DNA of 64,000 bases from Gambelia wislizenii (Eukaryota; Chordata; Lepidosauria; Squamata; Crotaphytidae): the NCBI GenBank assembly GCA_030847615.1, contig JAUMIR010000011.1:37865001-37929000 (forward strand), in the 5' to 3' direction. Position 1 is the stretch's first letter; every line of letters begins with the position of its first letter. Shown here one piece after another: positions 59,901-64,000 of the stretch. The notes beneath the pieces are model-generated. The model was not told the origin of the DNA and searched no databases. It saw nothing but the letters and a program-made list of their open reading frames with translations. The position numbers and the translations under genes were made by a program.

Positions 59901-62900
59901 CGAAAGAGAAGTTTTACCTTTTCTTTCTTTCTTTTTTAACATCTCCTGATGAAGAAGCCAAGAAGGTTGGTCAATAAAGGTACCACTTTTTTGTGGATTT
60001 TGGATTTTGTTTTGCTGTATGACCAACACAGCTATCCTTGAATGTGTTTCCTGGCTACTGAATTGTAGTTGGAAAGGGGGTCATTAGCAGATTATTTCCA
60101 GCATGGAAAAAAAATTGCATTCCCCAGTGAAGACCAAGAGCCCTGGGAAAATTGCAACATCATGTGTAAGGCTGAGACAAAAGCAAGACTAAACCACTGC
60201 TGTGAATGATGGCATAACAGCATGGATGGGGGTTTGAAAATGAACCTAGAATAAGAGGTATTTCTAGGGAAGAAAGTGGATTTTCCTGGTTTAAATTTTT
60301 GGTAAACAGACAATCCCAAAATAGTTCTGCTTTCACTGTTGTTCCCAAGGTGGTGTTACTTTGGAGTCTGCCCAGGCAAAAATGAGAGGAATGTGGGAGC
60401 GTCACACAGTTCCCTTTTACATAATGACTTTGGCGTAAAACTCCTGTCTGTGCACTTGAGAACTTTGGTTACCTCATATGGCTGAGAGGGAGAGCTCTTT
60501 CATGGCCATGGATATATTTAAATGTAAAGGATACCATTTGCATGCTTGCTTTGTGTCTATGTAAACAAGAACAAACTGAGCTCACTTCAGTGTTGTTCAG
60601 AACACAAAACAATGACTGGCTGTGAGCTTCCAAGAGCTTTCTGGAAGAGGGATGCTTTGTCTCTTTTGGGTCAGGCTTTTCACAGAAACCCAGAAAGGGG
60701 TTAATACAGTGGGAGCAGAGATGAGGAATAAACAGGATTGTGTCAGTGTGGACGGAGTGTGGAAGTAGTGGAACTGGGCCCACTGGAGACACAGGGAAAA
60801 TCTTCTGGCCTTTAAAAAAAGAACAAAGAAAATATCCCTATGTAGCAAGTAGTTTGGTTTGCCCTGCTGACAGGTGATTTTCTTAATTTTCTTAGACTTC
60901 CACTCACATGTCTTGTTTCAGTTCTCCCAGCTCTGCCCCTCGGATAAAGCCATCCTGCTTGCTCAGAGGACGTGCCTGCTCATGGCTGCTGCTGTTGATC
61001 TGGACATGGGCAGGAAGAGTTTGCTGTCTGCTGATCAGGTAGAGTCTAGACGGCTGGGAAGTCCTATGCTGCTCCCTTCTGTGCCTGGTGCGCCATGTAG
61101 CTCTGGGTTCCTGACTGACGTGATTTGATTCAGTTTGATTTCTTTGTTCCGTGCCTTCAAGTCGACTCTGACTGATGATGACCCAATTGTAGGGTTTTCT
61201 TGGCAAGATTTCTTCAGGGGAGGTTTGCCATTGTGAAAAGCACCCACTTTGAATTTAGAATTACAATCAGAGTCATGTTTGGGTAACTTTGGCTCTTTAT
61301 TTTACTTTGCACACCTGTCTTCTTTCTGCCATCTTGTATTTATCTGGAGAGTCTTTCAGTTGTATTCCAGCAAGGAGCTAAAGCGCTTTAATATTTGGAC
61401 ACTGATTACCCAAAGGTAGGCCTGGACTGTGCATACAGAAAAGTAGGGAGATGCATCCTCCTTGTTCAGCAAAGTCTGTAAAAATGTTAAGGGTTTAAAA
61501 AAATAAATTTGAATATTCTTTTTCAAAGCAGACTCAGTTGCTGACTCAGGCCCTTGAACGCATCCATTCATGCAGGGAAATCTGGAAGTTACTGAAGCAA
61601 ACAGGTGAGCAAAGACTCTTATAATCTGCTGCTATAGATACCATATCCCTTTCCACAGAATTAGTGAATTATGAGAGCCCCCTTTCCTTGCTAGTGGTGA
61701 TGTCTTTTCTTAGCACGCAGAAGATGCAGGAGGGGAACAAAAAATGGAAACAAATGGGATTGGACAGAAAGGTAGAGAATAGGTTTATGATTCTTGGATC
61801 AACAGCCTGACCCTATGCATATTTATTTATAGAAAAAAATCTAACTAAATTGGATTTACACCTGTGTGCACAGAACTGCAAGTGCAGCCTCATAAATACA
61901 GCACTTAAAACTGCTGCTTCCAACCATACAGGGCGGGGTGGTTGTAGAAGAAGAGAAACTATAAAAAGTTTGACCCTAAGACATATGGTCAGAAGCAGAT
62001 CTGGGAAGAGCATCTGAAATAATTCATTTCAAAGTTTCCCCTGCAGCTGAGTTCCTGTCAGGAATGCAAGCCTTTTTAAGCTGAGAGGCCCTCCCTGCTT
62101 TCAGCTTTAGCTGCCTGCTGGCTTTTTAGGGTAGCCTTTGAAACTACCTGTCCCCTGGAGTGTCATTGTAAATCGACAAGCAAAGCTGGCAGCCTTCCCT
62201 GAATGTGGTGGAAAAGAGTGTGACTGGACTGGACAGATTGAGATCCACCAAGCAGGATCTAATACTGGTTGCAGTAAACGTTCACTTTGATTCCTGGCAC
62301 AATAGAACTAGGACTACATATGAAACTCTTCCATCATGGAGATCTTCAAGCAAATACCTAGATACAAGGACACCTTACTAACTGTAGCACCAGTCACTAT
62401 TCTGACTGTTGCATTTTCTGCTGCAAGGCTCTTCATGAAAGATGTGTCAAGTGTATTTTCATATGCCGTCTTGGCTTCCAAACTTTAAAAACATGTGTAA
62501 ACATCAGCTGCCTAATATTTCCCCCCTTGAACAATAAACCAGAATTTCTGCAGGAAGCTTCATAGCACGGCTATTGCAGAAGTTTACGGCCCGTGTCATC
62601 TTACTCACAGAAATGGTTACAGAAAGAATATGGTCTTCTATTTGTTTCCTTTTAATTGCTGCCTTTGTAGCTGTCTGCGCTTGAGCGGAAATATGTCGAA
62701 GAAGGTGATTTTGTGGACTGGCTTACGTGTGACCGTCTCTTTCTCCTCAATAGGTGAGTTTCCCAAGGATCCAACAGACACAATACTGCTGCTTTATGAA
62801 TTTGAAGCCAGAGCCAAGCTGAATGATCCCACAGTGGCCAGCCTGCTGGATCAGGTGTGGGAACTGTCACAACTGGACATTAAGACGCTGGAAACGATGG

Positions 62901-63526
62901 CATGTAAGTGACAAGCCTGCTGCTCTCTCAGGGTGGGCCAGACGCAGGGTAGGGGGGCCACACATTGCAGAAGTTATTGTTGCATCGCGCTGGGTATCTT
63001 TTGATCACATCTTCTGTGGGAAACATATTGCCTCTGAGGGCCTGATAAAATCCCAAACAGCTTTCTTTTTCCCCTGCTGTTTATATTGCTAAGCTGCAGC
63101 AGCCTGCCACATTGAATCTGGGACTCAAAAGATGTCATGATATGACAGGAAACCGGGGTGGAAGAAGAGGCTTTTGCCTGCTCAGGCTGCTAGATTGCTT
63201 TCTAGCCTCAGCCTTTTCACCCCACTCCCTCCTGTCTCATGTATAATGTCTTCTTTGGATGAGAATCTTAGCTGTTGTTGCTCTGGAAGCCATTGGTTGG
63301 ACCAGCCCTCAGCCTCTCTCCTACTGGCAGCACTGTAGAGCTTTTACTATAGCATGTGGACAGACAGAGCTGTGCATTTTGGGGGTGACTCTTCCCTTTG
63401 TGTCCCCCTTTCTCAAGCACTGGCCATGGAGCCCCCTGCTCACTACCCCTCCGTGTGTAAGAGGGCCCTCAAGATGGTTTTGACTCTTCTCAGGCAACAC
63501 GAAGCAATTGATACAGTCACGTTCAG
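37606..63526 (+). CDS. TEX11: TEX11, meiotic TPR protein (SPO22/ZIP4 family), 26 exons, 3' end outside window
   Basis: TEX11 is the vertebrate member of the SPO22/ZIP4 family, a TPR-repeat scaffold of the ZMM group that acts in the germ-cell nucleus on meiotic chromosome axes and promotes synapsis and crossovers; loss causes male infertility in mammals. Joining 26 exons with AG/GT borders gives an uninterrupted frame of 2372 coding bases (about 790 codons). It matches the remembered mammalian protein throughout, for example [64 protein letters not shown] and MEPPAHYP. Mammalian TEX11 is about 925-940 residues, so roughly 140-150 C-terminal residues lie beyond 64000. All intron phases agree and no stop or frameshift was found, so the gene looks intact. 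Exon coordinates are in the next entries. Identification is by recognition, not by a database search. Confidence 0.95.
38143..42862 (+). CDS. TEX11: TEX11 exons 2-8 (N-terminal part)
   Basis: Exons with conventional AG/GT borders are 38143-38264, 40171-40255 (donor GTACGT), 40745-40824, 41957-42037, 42131-42250, 42526-42606 and 42777-42862. They encode residues from about 5 to 222: the N-terminal EKLFDDIEN helix, a segment reading LWNWTVARK, the HVACRM helix, [20 protein letters not shown], a long helix LEKLYAQL, the [14 protein letters not shown] repeat and [21 protein letters not shown]. The helix pairs are of the TPR type seen across the SPO22 domain. Exon phases chain without conflict (for example AAG T joined to TG CGA at the third/fourth exon border). 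Introns here are short except for the last one, about 2.4 kb, which carries an L2-like LINE. Confidence 0.94.
38680..38938 (-). repeat. Unclassified interspersed repeat (copy B) in TEX11 intron 2
   Basis: Reverse complement of 1228-1515 with divergence, including CAAACTGAGTTCAAAATGC and GGCTTAGGCAAAAGCAAAG. Confidence 0.6.
39107..39305. mobile_element. hAT-type nonautonomous repeat (copy B)
   Basis: CAGTGCTACTCAACATAGTGG at the left, with TTTCCAGGAAAGGAAGAAACAG and GCCAGCCCCTGG shared in order with 16577-16786. Confidence 0.55.
39613..40028 (+). mobile_element. CR1 LINE 3' fragment in TEX11 intron 2
   Basis: A 120-codon remnant of CR1 ORF2 (39645-40007, [18 protein letters not shown]) leads to the 3' end with GATTCTATGTTTCTATGATTC. 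Confidence 0.9.
41628..41850 (-). mobile_element. CR1 LINE 3' fragment in TEX11 intron 4
   Basis: ATAGAAACATAGAATTATAGAG and CCATCTAGTCCAACCCC in the usual CR1 order. It lies just over 100 bases before the exon at 41957. Confidence 0.88.
43440..43890 (+). mobile_element. L2-like LINE 3' region in TEX11 intron 8
   Basis: GGGCCTTTTCGGTAATCGC, TTATGGAATGGCCTGCCG, GATCTCTTTCGGCAGGCC and TTGGAAGCCACCCCGATTG, ending in a (GAT)n run. Same family as 18692-18955. Confidence 0.78.
43972..44060. repeat. Palindromic MITE-like repeat (copy 6)
   Basis: CCCTCAGATGCTTTTGGACT pairs with AGGCCAAAAGCATCTGGGAGG. Confidence 0.55.
44303..44500 (-). mobile_element. CR1 LINE 3' fragment, diverged
   Basis: AGAATCATGGAACTGGAAAG, CCATCTAGTTCAGCCCC and CATCCATCCTCTGTTTAAAC in CR1 order. 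Confidence 0.75.
45285..53219 (+). CDS. TEX11: TEX11 exons 9-16 (central part)
   Basis: Exons are 45285-45342, 45441-45536, 46988-47069, 47497-47575, 50178-50329, 50786-50871, 51631-51771 and 53117-53219. They encode about 266 residues including [58 protein letters not shown], the [14 protein letters not shown] helix, the [16 protein letters not shown] repeat and [14 protein letters not shown]. The [16 protein letters not shown] pair is a recognisable TPR-like helix. The 2.6-kb intron between 47575 and 50178 contains a hAT-like repeat and the large inverted duplication plus LINE fragment described separately; both splice sites of that intron remain good, so the insertion need not harm splicing. 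Confidence 0.94.
47920..48105 (-). mobile_element. LINE 3' tail (L2-like) in TEX11 intron 12
   Basis: An (ATA)n run followed by CACCCCTCTGCTCGGCAACC-GGGGTGG and AACATCAAGTTAAAAC is the reversed tail of the 43440-43890 family. Confidence 0.65.
48122..48495 (+). mobile_element. hAT-like nonautonomous repeat in TEX11 intron 12
   Basis: Begins CCAGTGGTTCTTAACCTGTGG, the hAT/MER5-type end, and includes GGCCTGCGCATTGCCATTC and TTGAGTTGTATCTTGGGGG. Reverse of it matches 34984-35250, and its far end resembles the array units at 33.8-34.7 kb. Confidence 0.7.
48896..49301. repeat. Near-perfect palindrome, about 200-bp arms
   Basis: Left arm 48896-49098 and right arm 49103-49301 are reverse complements except for length differences in an A/T run and in the TTTA microsatellite. 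The loop is only ATAA. The left arm ends with the minus-strand SINE tail; the right arm runs directly into the LINE fragment. Confidence 0.95.
49302..49920 (+). pseudogene. Non-LTR retrotransposon ORF2 C-terminal fragment (copy B)
   Basis: An open frame from 49416 to 49892 (158 codons) has [47 protein letters not shown] and a terminal finger [18 protein letters not shown]. Upstream codons ([26 protein letters not shown]) extend it in another frame. This is the end of a LINE reverse-transcriptase protein. It stops at GAATCTTCGTTTGCGAAG and is followed by a 12-base duplication of host sequence (ATTTACACATCT at 49921-49932, matching 49087-49098). Confidence 0.85.
54928..63526 (+). CDS. TEX11: TEX11 exons 17-26 (C-terminal part, continues off the window)
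   Basis: Exons are 54928-55052, 57376-57461, 58161-58214, 58474-58508 (only 35 bases), 58692-58778, 59574-59644, 60922-61038, 61532-61604, 62754-62903 and 63418-63526. They encode [12 protein letters not shown], a helix ending [17 protein letters not shown] followed by [52 protein letters not shown] and [19 protein letters not shown]. The acceptor of the 59574 exon is ccatgag, weaker than the rest, but homology and phase both require it. The acceptor of the 62754 exon is followed directly by GTGAGT, which mimics a donor. The exon ending at 63526 closes with codon phase 2, and its partner lies beyond 64000. Confidence 0.93.
56750..57090 (+). mobile_element. L2-like LINE ORF2 3' fragment in TEX11 intron 17
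   Basis: CATATAAAGCCCTACACAGC and GGCTCCCAACCATGTCTCC, then AGAGGAGAGGCCTTTCTGAG and TTTAGGCAGGCTGTTTTAC in L2 order. Confidence 0.68.
61140..61235 (-). repeat. tRNA-derived SINE tail fragment in TEX11 intron 23
   Basis: GTGCCTTCAAGTCGACTCTG, GGGTTTTCTTGGCAAGATTTC and GGAGGTTTGCCATTG match the SINE body and tail. The tRNA-like head is missing. Confidence 0.7.
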
Positions 63527-64000
63527 GTCAGTGCTTGCGATGGAGAGAAATGGGGTCCCCCAAAGGGCTATGTATCCCAGTTCTTAAGAAATGTGATACT
63601 TGTAAGGTGTGAATACCCTTGATGAGAGGCTGTGGAAGCGGCTTCATCAATTGACATTCCTCTCCATGACCAAGCCCCCCTCCCTTTTCCCTCACTGGCT
63701 GTACTCCCCCCCCCCTTACCTGGCAGGGTCTTTTTGGCACCATCTTAATTGACACCAAGGCCAGGATCCAACAATACCACCGGTAGAGCATAAAGCATAA
63801 AGCTCCATTAGTGTACTCGCGCTGCCCTTCCTCTGGCTCTGCAACACAGCTTGATGGCACTGGGAGCTCCCATTCAGCTACTCAGTGGACTGGGGGGGAT
63901 TGCACCCAGGTGAGACACTGCAGAGCCAAGAGGACAACAGCTGTTCCCTTTTCCTGAGTACTCAACTGCAGCTGGAAAGTGCGTGGATGGAGGCCCCTGT

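Overview
This is nuclear DNA from a vertebrate, most probably a squamate reptile (lizard). It has interrupted genes with GT-AG introns, CpG-island promoters and a dense layer of interspersed repeats. The repeats include CR1 LINE 3' ends with the terminal 'ATTCTATG' motif, L2-like LINE tails, tRNA-derived and 5S-rRNA-derived SINEs, a BovB-like tail, and hAT, Tigger, Harbinger-like and mariner elements. Species cannot be fixed from sequence alone; the lizard call is an inference from this repeat mix.

Two protein-coding genes are supported. NCBP2L-type cap-binding protein (CBP20 family) lies on the minus strand in four coding exons between 29947 and 26098 and encodes 168 residues. TEX11 (meiotic TPR protein, SPO22/ZIP4 family) lies on the plus strand from about 37606 to beyond the right edge. 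Twenty-six consecutive exons can be joined in frame with consensus splice sites; about 790 codons are present and the last part of the protein is outside the window. The two genes point away from each other. Both are expected from the block that forms part of the mammalian X.

Layout: 1-17.6 kb holds repeats and unassigned DNA with no recognisable exon. 17.7-18.3 kb is a CpG island of unknown ownership. 18.3-25.7 kb is again repeats. 25.7-30.2 kb is NCBP2L with a compact promoter carrying two full CRE palindromes and a ZNF143-like box. 30.2-37.6 kb is the intergenic or 5'-untranslated stretch: LINE fragment, tandemly duplicated NRF1/YY1-type promoter repeat, strong CpG island, a hAT-derived higher-order tandem array, a Tigger-like MITE and a dead mariner. 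37.6-64 kb is TEX11, with repeats in its introns.

No previously undescribed functional system was found. The most unusual structures are: (a) an almost perfect 200-bp-arm palindrome inside TEX11 intron 12 that looks like snap-back synthesis during a LINE insertion; (b) a promoter unit with NRF1 sites duplicated in tandem, with CpG decay in the outer copies; (c) a dimeric higher-order array made from the end of a hAT-type repeat.
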